This document shows, one piece after another, positions 43,072 to 53,200 of a DNA stretch of 64,000 bases. The notes under the pieces are model-generated. The model was not told the origin of the DNA, searched no databases, and saw nothing but the letters and a program-made list of their open reading frames with translations. Location of the stretch: the NCBI RefSeq assembly GCF_033242365.1, contig NZ_BTHK01000015.1, forward strand, positions 1-64,000, written 5' to 3'. The stretch is from Lachnoanaerobaculum sanguinis. Its GTDB lineage: Bacteria > Bacillota > Clostridia > Lachnospirales > Lachnospiraceae. Position numbers and translations under genes: made by a program. Each line of letters starts with the position of its first letter. Positions within the stretch are counted from its first letter, which is position 1.

Positions 43072-44730
43072 TTATTCCTCAAGACGTACCCAATCTACTG
43101 TGTAGTTAGATGTCTTAACCTTGTAATCATCTCCGTCCTTCTTTGTTCCGCTCTTAACCATAGCACCTGTTGTGTTAACAACATAAGCCTTGTGTCCTGT
43201 TGGAAGACCTGTGAACTTATACTCTGTATAATCTAAGTCTCCGTTTGACTTGAAGTGCTGAACGCCACCGTTACCGTAAGCTGCAAGAGCATCCTCTACA
43301 GATGACTTAGCAACTAACTTGTTGCTGCTGTCAAGGATAACGATCTCGATCTTGTTGTCAGCATCAGCTGTTGTAAGCTTTCCACCAACATAGAACTTGT
43401 GATCTTCCATACCGTTGATACCAACACCCTTGTTAGAACCGTTCTTAGCGAACTCGAATGTGTACTTTTCGCTATCAAGCTCTACAGTCTGCTTTCCTGT
43501 CTTCATAGAACCGTCATCGCTTCCACCGAAGAAGTAAGCCTTAAGCTCTCCTGATCTGAACAAGCTGTCGTTAGCCTTTACAAATCTGTTGTAGTTGTCG
43601 CTTGTATCATATGTACCGTCAGAATCTACCTTCTGAACGATCTTCTTTGTGCTGTAACCTGAACCTACAGTGTTACCTTCCATCTGAAGTACAACGAATC
43701 CGCTGATCATTCTACCGTAGTTGTCGAATGCATACTTCTTACCGTTTACTGTCTTGATTTCGTTAACTGTAAGCTTTCCGTTACCGTCTGAGTAGTACCA
43801 GTAATCTGATCCATCCTCATACTTATCTCTCTGGAGGTAGTAACCCGGAGTTACCTTGAACCAACCCTTTGTAGATCTAGCACCATCCTCAGGTGTTGAG
43901 TAGTATAAGAATGAGTTAGAGTATGTAGCAATACCCTGTGAACCGCCGTCAGCAGCCTTAGTGTTAGATGCTGTAGCTGTTGTGATCCAACCGGCGTTCA
44001 TACGGCCATACTCATCGAAGCCATACTTTCTTCCGTTGATTGTCTTACCTGTCTGGTTCTTCTCCTTCTTTCCTGAAGCCTTGAAGTAGAACCATCTTGT
44101 CTGATCCTGATCCCAGTAGTTGTCACCAGGCTGAAGGTCTGCTGCCTGATCATCAACGATAGCAATCTCTCTCCATCCCTCTGCCATAGAACCGTCGTTC
44201 TCATCGCCGAAGAAGTAGTCTGAATCCTGCCAAGCGTTGTCATCATGCTGTGTCTCGCCGTCTTTTACCCAACCATACTGCATCTTACCGTCAGTATTGA
44301 ATGTGTACTTCTTACCGTTGATAGTCTTTAAAGAAACGTCGCCTGTAGCTGAATCGCTTCTCTTGTAAGCCTTACCGTTAGCTCCGAAGTAGTACCACCA
44401 CTGATTTGGCTCGTTCTCTTCGCCTGCGTTCTCGTTGTCAACTGCAACCCAACGATTTGTAACCATAACACCGTTAACGTCAACATAGTATGTATCGCCG
44501 TTATCGTCGATAAGTGAATCTGTAGCCATCTCGCCGTTGTCGTCAAGATAGAACCAGTAGTCACCTGACTTCTGCCATGTCTCTGTTACTTTCTCTTCGT
44601 TTCTGTTATAATATACCCATGTACCATTCTCCTGTTGCCAGCCTGTAGCAGCGAAAGCTGTCATAGCTCCACCAACTGAGAGAACAGCTGCTGCTGAAAT
44701 TAATGCAGCAATCTTTGTTTGCTTTCTCAT
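43072..44730 (-). CDS. Secreted cell-wall/choline-binding-repeat protein
   Basis: 552 residues. Signal peptide 1-27 (MRKQTKIAALISAAAVLSVG...AFA). From residue 28 it is made of aromatic-rich CW_binding_1 repeats such as GWQQENGTWVYYNRN, GDYWFYLDDNGEMATDS and NGKKYTFNTDGKMQYGWV, up to about residue 400. The last 150 residues are a distinct domain (YKFTGLPTGHKAYVVNTTGA near the end). No catalytic domain is present, so it is not an autolysin of LytA type. These repeats bind choline on teichoic acids in pneumococci and glucans elsewhere. The divergent neighbour, a predicted choline kinase/cytidylyltransferase, favours choline. Confidence 0.88.
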   Translation of the reverse strand: MRKQTKIAALISAAAVLSVGGAMTAFAATGWQQENGTWVYYNRNEEKVTETWQKSGDYWFYLDDNGEMATDSLIDDNGDTYYVDVNGVMVTNRWVAVDNENAGEENEPNQWWYYFGANGKAYKRSDSATGDVSLKTINGKKYTFNTDGKMQYGWVKDGETQHDDNAWQDSDYFFGDENDGSMAEGWREIAIVDDQAADLQPGDNYWDQDQTRWFYFKASGKKEKNQTGKTINGRKYGFDEYGRMNAGWITTATASNTKAADGGSQGIATYSNSFLYYSTPEDGARSTKGWFKVTPGYYLQRDKYEDGSDYWYYSDGNGKLTVNEIKTVNGKKYAFDNYGRMISGFVVLQMEGNTVGSGYSTKKIVQKVDSDGTYDTSDNYNRFVKANDSLFRSGELKAYFFGGSDDGSMKTGKQTVELDSEKYTFEFAKNGSNKGVGINGMEDHKFYVGGKLTTADADNKIEIVILDSSNKLVAKSSVEDALAAYGNGGVQHFKSNGDLDYTEYKFTGLPTGHKAYVVNTTGAMVKSGTKKDGDDYKVKTSNYTVDWVRLEE

Positions 44731-44865
44731 AATGAATGCATCTCCTTTTTGAAATCCTTTTAAAATCTAATGCGTCCCGTAAAGGCTCTTATCAGTCCTT
44801 TATCTTAAGACAAAGCTAGTATATAACTTTATTTTATTACTTACAATATATTTTCTTTTTCTGAT

Positions 44866-44874
44866 TTCTTACAA
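44866..44874. promoter_or_regulatory. TTGTAAGAA element upstream of the wall-binding gene
   Basis: The 9-mer found in the palindrome upstream of adhesins A and B recurs here, 136 bp before the gene, in the 275 bp divergent spacer shared with the choline-kinase fusion gene. The rest of the spacer is AT-rich with no clear operator. Confidence 0.3.
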
Positions 44875-45005
44875 AAATATTACATTTCTGTCTTTTCTAA
44901 GATATATATGTATACTTATACCCCCTGTTATGCTAATATGTTCAATAAGGATATATTTTTATTGTTTTTGAACTTAATGTTTATTTTATTATATTGGGAG
45001 CTTAT

Positions 45006-46787
45006 ATGAACAGATACGCATATTTACTCAGAGAAATATTTGAATGTAATACTATTACTCAAAGAGAGCTTGCAGATAAGTTAAACCTCTCTCTTGGAAG
45101 CATCAACTCACTTATAAAAGATGCTATGGCATTAAACTATTTACATAAGGAAGGAAGTAGTATGAGTCTTACCGAAGCCGGACTTGATTATCTATCTCCT
45201 TTTAAGGTGGAACGTGCAGTTATCATGGCTGCAGGCTTCGGCTCAAGATTTGTTCCTCTTACATTTGAAACACCGAAAGGATTACTTGAGGTGTTCGGCG
45301 AAAGAATGATTGAGCGTCAGATCAAGCAACTACATGAAGTCGGTGTCTTTGATATAGTAATAGTTGTGGGATATTTAAAGGAGCATTTTGAATATCTTAT
45401 AGATAAGTACAATGTAAAACTTGTGTATAATCCGGATTATTCCACTAAGAACAATATTTCCACATTGCACTATGCATGTAAATATATAGAGAATTCCAAT
45501 GTCTATATACTTTCTTCAGACAACTGGATGAGAGATAATATGTATCACAGCTATGAGCCTTACTCCTGGTATTCTTCTATATATATGGAAGGAAATACGA
45601 ATGAATGGGTACTTGATTTTAATAAAAAGCGTGAAATAACAGCTATAAATGTAGGCGGTAGCGATGCCTATGTAATGTACGGACCTGTATATTTCAGCAA
45701 AGACTTTTCAAAAGAGTTTATGCCGATACTGGAAAGAGCATTTGCTACTCCGGGAAGCGATGACTGGTATTGGGAAAATGTACTTATGAGTGAAATACAA
45801 AAGAAAAACTCTACACTGCCTGCCATGCATATCAATCCACAACCTAAAAATCAGGTCTATGAGTTTGAAAATCTGGAAGAGCTTCGAGCATTTGATGATA
45901 AATATAAGGAAAACAGTGGAAATGTGGCTCTTGAACTTATTGCAAAGGTTTTTAATATCCCCGAGAGTCGTATAAAAGGTCTGCGCACATTAAAAGCCGG
46001 TATGACAAATAAATCTTTCCTTTTTGAAGTGGATGATAAGAGTTATATATGTAGAATACCCGGAAAGGGCACAGATGTACTTATAAACCGTTCAAATGAG
46101 TATGATTGCTATATGGCAGTCAAGGATTTGCATATTACGGAGAAAATAATTTATTTTGATAAGGAAAGCGGTTATAAGATATCAAAGTTTTATGACGGTT
46201 CAAAAAATGCCGACGCCTTTAATAAGGAAGAAATGTCAAGATGTATGGAACTTTTAAGGACTTTGCATGAAACTGATGTAAAAGTCAGCCATCGCTTTGA
46301 TATAGCCGAGAGAATAGATTATTATACCGGACTCTGTGAAAAGAGCGGTGGAATATCTTTTGAAGATGTAGAAGAGGTTCACAAAAATATGATGCTCTTA
46401 CTCGATTTACTTAAAGGAATGAAGTCTGAAAGTCGCCTCTGTCATATAGACAGTGTAGCCGATAATTTTATTATCACAGCGGATAATAAGATAAAGCTTA
46501 TTGACTGGGAATATGCCGGAATGGCGGATCCTGTTATAGATGTGGCGATGTGCGCTATATATTCTTATTATGATAAATCTCAGGCTGATGAACTTTTAGA
46601 ATCTTATCTTAAAAGAAAGCCTTTTACAGATGAGTATAAGAAGCTGTATGCTTATATGGCACTCAGCGGTTATCTTTGGGCGCTATGGACGGTGTATAAG
46701 GCCAATGTAGGGGAAGAATTCGGAGAGTACTCTCTTAAAATGTACAGATATGCAAAGGACTTTTTTAAAGAAGTAATGAAGCTTTAA
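45006..46787 (+). CDS. Winged-helix / LicC-like nucleotidyltransferase / LicA-like choline kinase fusion
   Basis: 593 residues from ATG at 45006 (TTGGGAG upstream). Residues 1-65 form a winged helix (ITQRELADKLNLSLGSINSL). Residues about 68-290 are a sugar-phosphate-nucleotidyltransferase-type domain: VIMAAGFGSRFVPLTFETPKG, DIVIVVGYLKEHFEYL, SSDNWM and the end DDWYWENV, matching LicC CTP:phosphocholine cytidylyltransferases. Residues about 315-593 are a choline/ethanolamine kinase: LRTLKAGMTNKSFLF, CHIDSVADNFII (HxDxxxxN) and LIDWEYAGMADPVIDVA. Together they would make phosphocholine and CDP-choline. LicB and LicD are not in the window. The HTH may regulate or merely stabilise. Confidence 0.9.
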   Translation: MNRYAYLLREIFECNTITQRELADKLNLSLGSINSLIKDAMALNYLHKEGSSMSLTEAGLDYLSPFKVERAVIMAAGFGSRFVPLTFETPKGLLEVFGERMIERQIKQLHEVGVFDIVIVVGYLKEHFEYLIDKYNVKLVYNPDYSTKNNISTLHYACKYIENSNVYILSSDNWMRDNMYHSYEPYSWYSSIYMEGNTNEWVLDFNKKREITAINVGGSDAYVMYGPVYFSKDFSKEFMPILERAFATPGSDDWYWENVLMSEIQKKNSTLPAMHINPQPKNQVYEFENLEELRAFDDKYKENSGNVALELIAKVFNIPESRIKGLRTLKAGMTNKSFLFEVDDKSYICRIPGKGTDVLINRSNEYDCYMAVKDLHITEKIIYFDKESGYKISKFYDGSKNADAFNKEEMSRCMELLRTLHETDVKVSHRFDIAERIDYYTGLCEKSGGISFEDVEEVHKNMMLLLDLLKGMKSESRLCHIDSVADNFIITADNKIKLIDWEYAGMADPVIDVAMCAIYSYYDKSQADELLESYLKRKPFTDEYKKLYAYMALSGYLWALWTVYKANVGEEFGEYSLKMYRYAKDFFKEVMKL

Positions 46788-46796
46788 TAATTATGA

Positions 46797-46825
46797 AAAA
46801 GCAGTCGGAATTTCCGACTGCTTTT
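46797..46825. terminator. Bidirectional terminator
   Basis: Arms AAAAGCAGTCGGAA and TTCCGACTGCTTTT between convergent genes (choline-kinase fusion and AIM24 gene). Confidence 0.93.
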
Positions 46826-46847
46826 AACTTGCAATAATTCAAATTTA

Positions 46848-47555
46848 TTAATCTACACTCACTCTGATTCCGCCGCCTCTCTCGCTTGGCTGAACCAAAA
46901 CCGTTACAGGCTCATTTCCTGACCATTCAAATGAATATGACTCTCCTGAAGCCTGACCGATAAATGTCTTCCATGAGATATCCGCCTTTATCTGTGGATC
47001 TCCCATTCCGTTCTTGCTGAACCAGCATATTACAGCATCCGGATCTACCGCAAGTGTATCTCTTGACTTCACATTTGAAACCACAAGCGGGTTTCCGTCT
47101 GAGAGTAATGCCACATAGGCATTATTTCCTCTACCAACCAGTGTGGTTGTAGCAAGACCTTTTTGTGAAAGTATACCTACACCTAAAAATCTTACAGAGT
47201 AATCACAGTCGTTTGTAAATGCAAGTATATTCTCAGACTCTACCGAAACCGTCTCACCCGGTGCCAGCTTATACACTACTACATGCTGTCCGTAGTTTGC
47301 ATAGTATGTTGTGGAAGCTCCGTTTAAATGTACCTTCATAAGCGGTATATTTTCACCTGCAACTCTTCTTACAAGCTGTCCCAGTAATGCCTGTCCGATA
47401 CTTCCTCCCGGTCCAAGCAACATCTTTTCAAAAGTATAGTTCTTTCCGCCCGGATTTTCTCCGGCTATAAATGCACCTGCTTTTGCAATCAATGTGTCAT
47501 TTCCTTCACAGGTAACCTTAAGTGTCAACTCGTTAATAACTTCAAATGTCAGCAT
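46848..47555 (-). CDS. AIM24-family beta-rich protein
   Basis: 235 residues of AIM24/TIGR00266 type: VTCEGNDTLIAKAGAFIAGE, MKVHLNGASTTYYANYGQHVVVYKL (here split at MKVHLNGAST), VESENILAFTNDCDYSV and GRGNNAYVALLSDGNP. The family is widespread and often encoded with TerD proteins; its function is unknown. AGGGG lies upstream of ATG, 11 bp after TerD. Confidence 0.88.
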   Translation of the reverse strand: MLTFEVINELTLKVTCEGNDTLIAKAGAFIAGENPGGKNYTFEKMLLGPGGSIGQALLGQLVRRVAGENIPLMKVHLNGASTTYYANYGQHVVVYKLAPGETVSVESENILAFTNDCDYSVRFLGVGILSQKGLATTTLVGRGNNAYVALLSDGNPLVVSNVKSRDTLAVDPDAVICWFSKNGMGDPQIKADISWKTFIGQASGESYSFEWSGNEPVTVLVQPSERGGGIRVSVD

Positions 47556-47565
47556 ATTCCCCTCC

Positions 47566-48378
47566 TTATTCGACTTGTACTCCGTAAAATTCGCAAAGTC
47601 CCGCCAAGTCTTTATTTACTCCGTTTCCTATTGCATTAAACTTCCAAGCACCGTTGTGCAGATATACTTCTCCCATCATCATGGAGTTTATATTGTTGTA
47701 ATATTCCTCTACAAGGAAAGAAGCTACCTCTGCGTTTGTCACCGGATCCACTATCTGTATGTATGCGTCTTTTAACATACCGAAATTAAGTGCTTTTTCA
47801 ATTGCATCATTTATAGTCATTACAAAGACTATCTTTTGTACAGCCGGATTTAATATAGAAGTATCTATATCAAACACCTGCAATACATTTGCCTCTTCAA
47901 CATTTTTAAAAAGCACACTCCTTTCAGGGCTGCTCTCCTGTCCGTAGAAAACAAAGAAATCATCCCCCACCACTTTTCCGTTTCCGGCGAGTAAAAAAGC
48001 TGAGACATCCACATCACAGGCTGAATTATTCACATTCCACCCGAAATTCACCTTTATCTTGTTTGAAGAAAAGGTAAGCGGGACTTTTTGCCCCTTTGAA
48101 ACTCTCTTGCTTAATGCCGGCAATGTTATTCGCCTTACATCGGCATTTTGTCCAGTGCTTTGAGCCTGTCCGGTGTTTTGACTTACTGTAGTACTGCCTG
48201 CGGCGGCAGGATTTGGTGTACTTGCCGTCTGTGTTGCAGTGTTTGTGTTTCCTGTTTTTTTATAATAGGAAGTATTCAAAATATCTACATTGTCACTATT
48301 TAATACAACACCTTTTTTTCGGTTCAGATTCTCCAGTTGTTCCGCACCTATAGGTTTTGTTACATTCATCGGATACAT
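47566..48378 (-). CDS. TerD-family protein with Ala/Thr/Gln-rich linker
   Basis: About 270 residues from ATG at 48378 (GAGGTG upstream; an in-frame GTG at 48390 is possible). An N-terminal 80-residue segment with a low-complexity TNTATQTASTPNPAAAGS linker is followed by a TerD domain: LSKRVSKGQKVPLTFSSNKI, KVNFGWNV, CDVDVSAFLL, DFFVFYGQ and VFVMTINDA. Acidic residues such as the DVDVS pair are typical of its calcium site. TerD proteins are linked to tellurite and stress resistance but the molecular role is unproven. Confidence 0.9.
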   Translation of the reverse strand: MYPMNVTKPIGAEQLENLNRKKGVVLNSDNVDILNTSYYKKTGNTNTATQTASTPNPAAAGSTTVSQNTGQAQSTGQNADVRRITLPALSKRVSKGQKVPLTFSSNKIKVNFGWNVNNSACDVDVSAFLLAGNGKVVGDDFFVFYGQESSPERSVLFKNVEEANVLQVFDIDTSILNPAVQKIVFVMTINDAIEKALNFGMLKDAYIQIVDPVTNAEVASFLVEEYYNNINSMMMGEVYLHNGAWKFNAIGNGVNKDLAGLCEFYGVQVE

Positions 48379-48448
48379 ACTCTTATTCACCTCACTTTCT
48401 TTAAAGTAATAATATTTAAATTTTTAAATACTAATCATTTGATATCTT

Positions 48449-49423
48449 TCACCCTACATCAAGCCCTGAATGATAGGAGTAATTTCCTATATTTTCAAGC
48501 AGTCTGTGAAAATCGGTCTCTTCCATTCTGTCCGGCACTATTTCCGTATTCAGTATCTTAAATATTTCCTCACATCTGTCAATGCATTTATCAAAAAGCT
48601 CCGGAAAGCTTTCATTTGAATGAACACTCTTATTCCATGGATTTATCCAAAGTTCATGTTCAAGATTTAGGGCTCCTTTTGCATCCGGTACTTCATCTGA
48701 GAGTATCTTCTGTGAAACTATAGGCTTTTTTAAAAACAGAGATTCTATGGCATTTATCCTGTCTTTTTTTCTGCCCGTGGGATCGGCAAGAGTTCTTACT
48801 CCAAATCTCATTGCAAGTACAGATCTGTGTACCATGGCAGGTGTTACTCTGAAATTATTCTTATATGTAATCGGATAATAGGTTTTATTTATCACTCTTG
48901 CAAGAAAATCCGAAACAAATTGTATCTCAAAACCGTTTAGTGCAAGAGTGGCTGCCTGATTAAATTCCGAGGTTTTCTTTTTCTTATACTTTTTTAAAAG
49001 TATGGTATCTATATCATTTTCAAGTGCCGCATGAAGTCCGTATACATAGGCGCTGTTTTTTCCGTTTTCATGCCCTATTCTTGCGTAAATATAAGGATGG
49101 CAGATATAATCACCTACATAGTGGCATAAAAAACCTGCAATATAGCTTATAGCCTGCTGCTGTTTTTGTTTTGATTCCATCCCCTGTATTTCACAAAGTG
49201 CATTTGCAAAAAAATCATTTACATGGCTCTCATGCATATATGAGCCGACATTTCTGTAATCCCTGTGTCTCAGTATCGGAATATTGTAAAAAAACATATC
49301 CGGTCCCTGAAGTCCCAGCTGATACAACCATCTGTATTTAGATATAATATATTTTAAACCTGAGTTTTCTAAGCCACCATATGCCTTTAACCCTAAAATA
49401 TAGTGAGTTGTAAATCCCGGCAT
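48449..49423 (-). CDS. Zinc-dependent phospholipase C-like protein
   Basis: 324 residues of PF00882 type. N-terminus PGFTTHYILGLKAYGGL with H7, GLQGPDMFFY, MHESHVNDFF, then the core zinc motif GFLCHYVGDYICHPYIYAR (HxxxDxxxH) and HAALENDID. No signal peptide, so it is probably intracellular, unlike clostridial alpha-toxin. Starts after AAGGAGT, 3 bp beyond the HAD stop, and is 70 bp from TerD. Substrate unknown. Confidence 0.87.
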   Translation of the reverse strand: MPGFTTHYILGLKAYGGLENSGLKYIISKYRWLYQLGLQGPDMFFYNIPILRHRDYRNVGSYMHESHVNDFFANALCEIQGMESKQKQQQAISYIAGFLCHYVGDYICHPYIYARIGHENGKNSAYVYGLHAALENDIDTILLKKYKKKKTSEFNQAATLALNGFEIQFVSDFLARVINKTYYPITYKNNFRVTPAMVHRSVLAMRFGVRTLADPTGRKKDRINAIESLFLKKPIVSQKILSDEVPDAKGALNLEHELWINPWNKSVHSNESFPELFDKCIDRCEEIFKILNTEIVPDRMEETDFHRLLENIGNYSYHSGLDVG

Positions 49424-49426
49424 TTC

Positions 49427-50170
49427 CTACTCCTTAATATATTCTAAAACCTTTTCCAGATAGAAATCCGAAAAGAGTCCTTCATAATCATTGAAAATAT
49501 TTTTACTTATATTCAAATCTTTATGTGCAAATCCGATGTCTGCAAGCTCTATCATTCCGATATCAAACTCCGTATCTCCGGCCGCAAATACATGATCTTC
49601 GCTCTTTGCATATCTTTTGACAAATCTTTTAACCGTATCCGCCTTGTTTAAGTTCTTCGGCATTATATAAAGCTTATCTTTATTGTACAAAACCTCCACC
49701 TTTGTCATATCCAGTATGCTTTTAAGATCTCTTACAACATCCTCAATCTCATCGCATTTTGTAAAGATAAATAAGTCATCAATATTTCTGCATTCAAACT
49801 TTCTTCTTTTATCTTTCTGCAAAAATGCATATGCTTTTTCTCTCTCATCTGATGAAGGCTTTACTATATCAAGGCTTTCTTTATACCATTCATCCGACTT
49901 TATGCCGTCTTTTAAAAGTATTCCTCCATTTGCACATAGTACATATTTTGGATTAAAACCAAGATCTACTCTGCTGTATTGAATATAGGTTCTTGTGGTA
50001 ATAGGTACTATAAGGAGCATCTCATTTAACTTATGCAAAAGCTCATAGGAGTATTTTGACATAAAGCTGTTTACCTCTCCGTTATAAAGCTCCACCGGTA
50101 TTTTCTCTGCTATATTCGTTTTCTTTGAATAGATCAAAGTATTGTCCAAATCTGTAAATAAAATATTCAT
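49427..50170 (-). CDS. HAD-superfamily hydrolase
   Basis: 247 residues. HAD motifs: FTDLDNTLIYSKK (nucleophile Asp), PITTRTYIQY (motif II Thr) and AAGDTEFDIGMIELAD (motif IV). The cap resembles the C2B cap of sucrose-phosphatase-like or Cof-type phosphatases. It is the first gene of the unit HAD-PLC-TerD-AIM24. The substrate is unknown. Confidence 0.9.
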   Translation of the reverse strand: MNILFTDLDNTLIYSKKTNIAEKIPVELYNGEVNSFMSKYSYELLHKLNEMLLIVPITTRTYIQYSRVDLGFNPKYVLCANGGILLKDGIKSDEWYKESLDIVKPSSDEREKAYAFLQKDKRRKFECRNIDDLFIFTKCDEIEDVVRDLKSILDMTKVEVLYNKDKLYIMPKNLNKADTVKRFVKRYAKSEDHVFAAGDTEFDIGMIELADIGFAHKDLNISKNIFNDYEGLFSDFYLEKVLEYIKE

Positions 50171-50228
50171 ATGGCTAGTTTAACACTTTTTTATAAAATA
50201 GTCATTTTAAAAAAAATTAAATATTAAA

Positions 50229-50261
50229 AAAGCCTCGGGAAGTTGCTGTTCCCGAGGCTTT
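50229..50261 (-). terminator. Terminator after adhesin B
   Basis: 13 bp arms AAAGCCTCGGGAA and TTCCCGAGGCTTT with T run, 16 bp beyond the adhesin B stop. The neighbour gene at 50170 starts divergently from here. Confidence 0.93.
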
Positions 50262-50276
50262 CTTCTTGTCAAGTCA

Positions 50277-53200
50277 CTATCTCTTCTTAAATACCAAAAG
50301 CATTGCTCCGCATGAAGATATCAGTAATATCATATATTTGAAAAGGTCTGTATTATCTGAGGTCTTAGGTACCGAGAGTGGGCGTCTGTCTGATACAGTC
50401 TCCGCAGTAAACTTTTTCGGATCCTCTATGATAATTTCAGGTTTTACAGGCTCAACATTTATAGCATCAGCCTTTATTTCTTCTTTTTTCTCTACAACTG
50501 TCTGTGTAGGTCTTATAGATGAGCTTCCTCCCGAGCCGCCTCTTCTTCCGTTTGAAGATGTGGCTATTGAAGGTGTAGCTATAGGTCTTATAATGATATC
50601 ATTGTTTCTATCACCCGGACGATTTATCTGGCTTGGTGTAGCCGGATGTAGCGGATCCGGATAGATTATAACACTTGGATCTTTAACATATACATAGTTT
50701 ATCTCTATTTGTGCAGTTGAGAACAATCCGCTTTCAGCGCCTTCAACTCTCTCCAAATGATATCCGGCAATAGCCTTTGCACTTGTACTGTAGGCAAGGC
50801 CAAGTTTTCTGCTGCCGTCCAAAACTTCATCTGCATCTAACGCAACTCCCGCCGGATTGATATAATGGGCAATTACATCTCCTGCATCCTGTCTGCGATA
50901 AATATATGTTACTCTTTGTGTTCCCGGATTAAATACTCCGTTCGCATTTGCAGGCATTGAAATCAAGTCATAATAGTCAAATGACTTAAGTTCTGAAGTA
51001 TAAGGAACTCCGATTTGCTCACTACCGTTTAAAACAGTAGTCTCAACAAGCGGAACGTTTCCGTTCTCATCCAGATATTCAATAATAACATTTCCTGCAT
51101 CCTGGCGCTTATAGATATACTCAACATTTATCGGTGATGTTGTGAATACTCCTGTTGCATTTGCAGGATTTACCACAAGATCATAATAAGGTATTGCCTT
51201 AGGTGATGTTGTATAATTAAGTCCAAGCTTATTTGCTCCGGAAATTGTATCATCACTTTCTATGCTGTTTCCGTGAACATCCAAATATCTTACAGTCACA
51301 TCTCCTGCATCTTTTCTTCTGTAAAGGTAAGTCACAGTCTGTGCTCCATGAGTAAATACTCCTGTTGCATTTGCAGGCATCGTATCTATATCGAAGTTTG
51401 CGATATTCTCTACACTGCTTGTATATGCAAGTCCAAGCTTTTCGATACCGCTAAGTACTGTAGGTGCTACCAAATCACTTCCGTCATGTACAGACTTGTG
51501 ATATATTGTCACATCCCCTGCATCATCTCTCTTGTAGACATAATTTACTACTTGTGGAGCAATCGTAAATACTCCTGTTGCATTTGCCGGTGAATTTACA
51601 AGCACAAGACTTCCAATAGTCTTAGGTGCTGTAGTATATGGCAAACCAAGTTTATTTGTTCCTGACAGTATATCTCTTGTGTCCAGTTCATTACCGTCTC
51701 TGTCGGTATACATTACTGTCACATCTCCGGCGTCATCTCTTCTGTATTCATAGGTAACAATATAGTTTGTTCCCGGAGTAAATGTTCCGATATGATTTGC
51801 AGGTGTAGGATTTACTACCGTAAAGTTGGCTATACTTGCAGGACTTGTCGTATAGGAAAGTCCGGCTTTACTTACTCCCGATAAATTCTCATCTGCGGCA
51901 AGAGCGTTGCTTGTTCCGACTTCAAAATGATGTACTGTTACATTTCCGGCATCATCTCTCTTGTAGTAGTATGTAACCACTGTAGTTCCGTTTGCCGGAT
52001 ATACACCTGTATTATTTGCAGGTGTTGCATTTACTACTGTAAAGTTGGCAACAGTACCTGCATTTGTTGTATAGGCAAGTCCTGCCTTACCTGCACCTGA
52101 CAATATCTCATCAGGTAACAGTGAATTGCTTGTTCCCACCTCAAAATGATGTACCAATACATTTCCGGCATCATTTCTACTGTAATAATATGTAACCTCT
52201 GTAAGTCCTGTAGCAGGATAAGTTCCTGTATATCCTGCAGGTGTTGCATTTACTACCGTATAATACGGTATATTTTTCGGACTTGTTGTATATGTAAGTC
52301 CCGATTTCTCCGCTCCGGATAAATCCTCTGCAGGTGAAAGTATATTGTTTGTTCCCACTTCAAGATGATGTACTTTAACATCTCCCGCATCATTTCTCTT
52401 ATACTTATAAACCACTTCTACAGGCGCATTTCCAAATGTCACTGTCGGATTTGCCGGTGAGCTTACAAGATGGAAATGAGGAATATTCATGCTCTGTGTA
52501 GTATAAGTAGTTCCAAGCTTATTGGTTCCGTCCACTGTCACAGCCGCAGGTGTTCCTCCCGGGGTTTGTGAATACAACTCATTTGTAGTTCCGTCTTCAT
52601 AATAATGAATAATTATCGGTGAAGCACTGTCTCTTTCATAGTAATAAATCAGCTCTGTAGGTGTTGTGGTAAATGTTACCTGTGTAGGATTCGGTGACTG
52701 ATACAAATGATAATTTGCAATATCCGCCGATCTCTCCTGTGACTGATAGGTAAGTCCAAGCTTATTTGTACCGCTTATAACTTCCGGTCCCACAGCTCCT
52801 CCGGCTACCGGAGCATAAAGCTCTGTGGTAGTACCCTTTTCATAGTGATGAACTGTAATATTTCCTGCATTTTTTCTTCTGTAGGAATATGTTACCGATG
52901 TTGTTCCGTCACCGAATACTCCGTTTGTAGGAGTGGTACTGCTTACAAAATCATAATTGTCTACAGGAAGTACATTGCTGCTCCATGCAAGTCCCTCTTT
53001 ATTTGTTCCTGATAGAACTGTAGGAGTATTGATCATTACACTACTTCCAAGACTCTCAGGTCTTGTAAGATTTGCACCTGTATCAATATCCACATATTTT
53101 ACAGTAACATCCGGTGCATCATTTCTTTCATAGAAATAAGTAACCGTCTTTGCCGTTGCATCAAATGTTCCGCTTGTAGGACCTGTAGGTGTTCCTACAA

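Noticed and set aside
43072..44730. Autolysin (LytA or amidase type) for the wall-binding-repeat protein
   Set aside because: No catalytic domain is visible; the protein is repeats plus an unassigned C-terminal domain.
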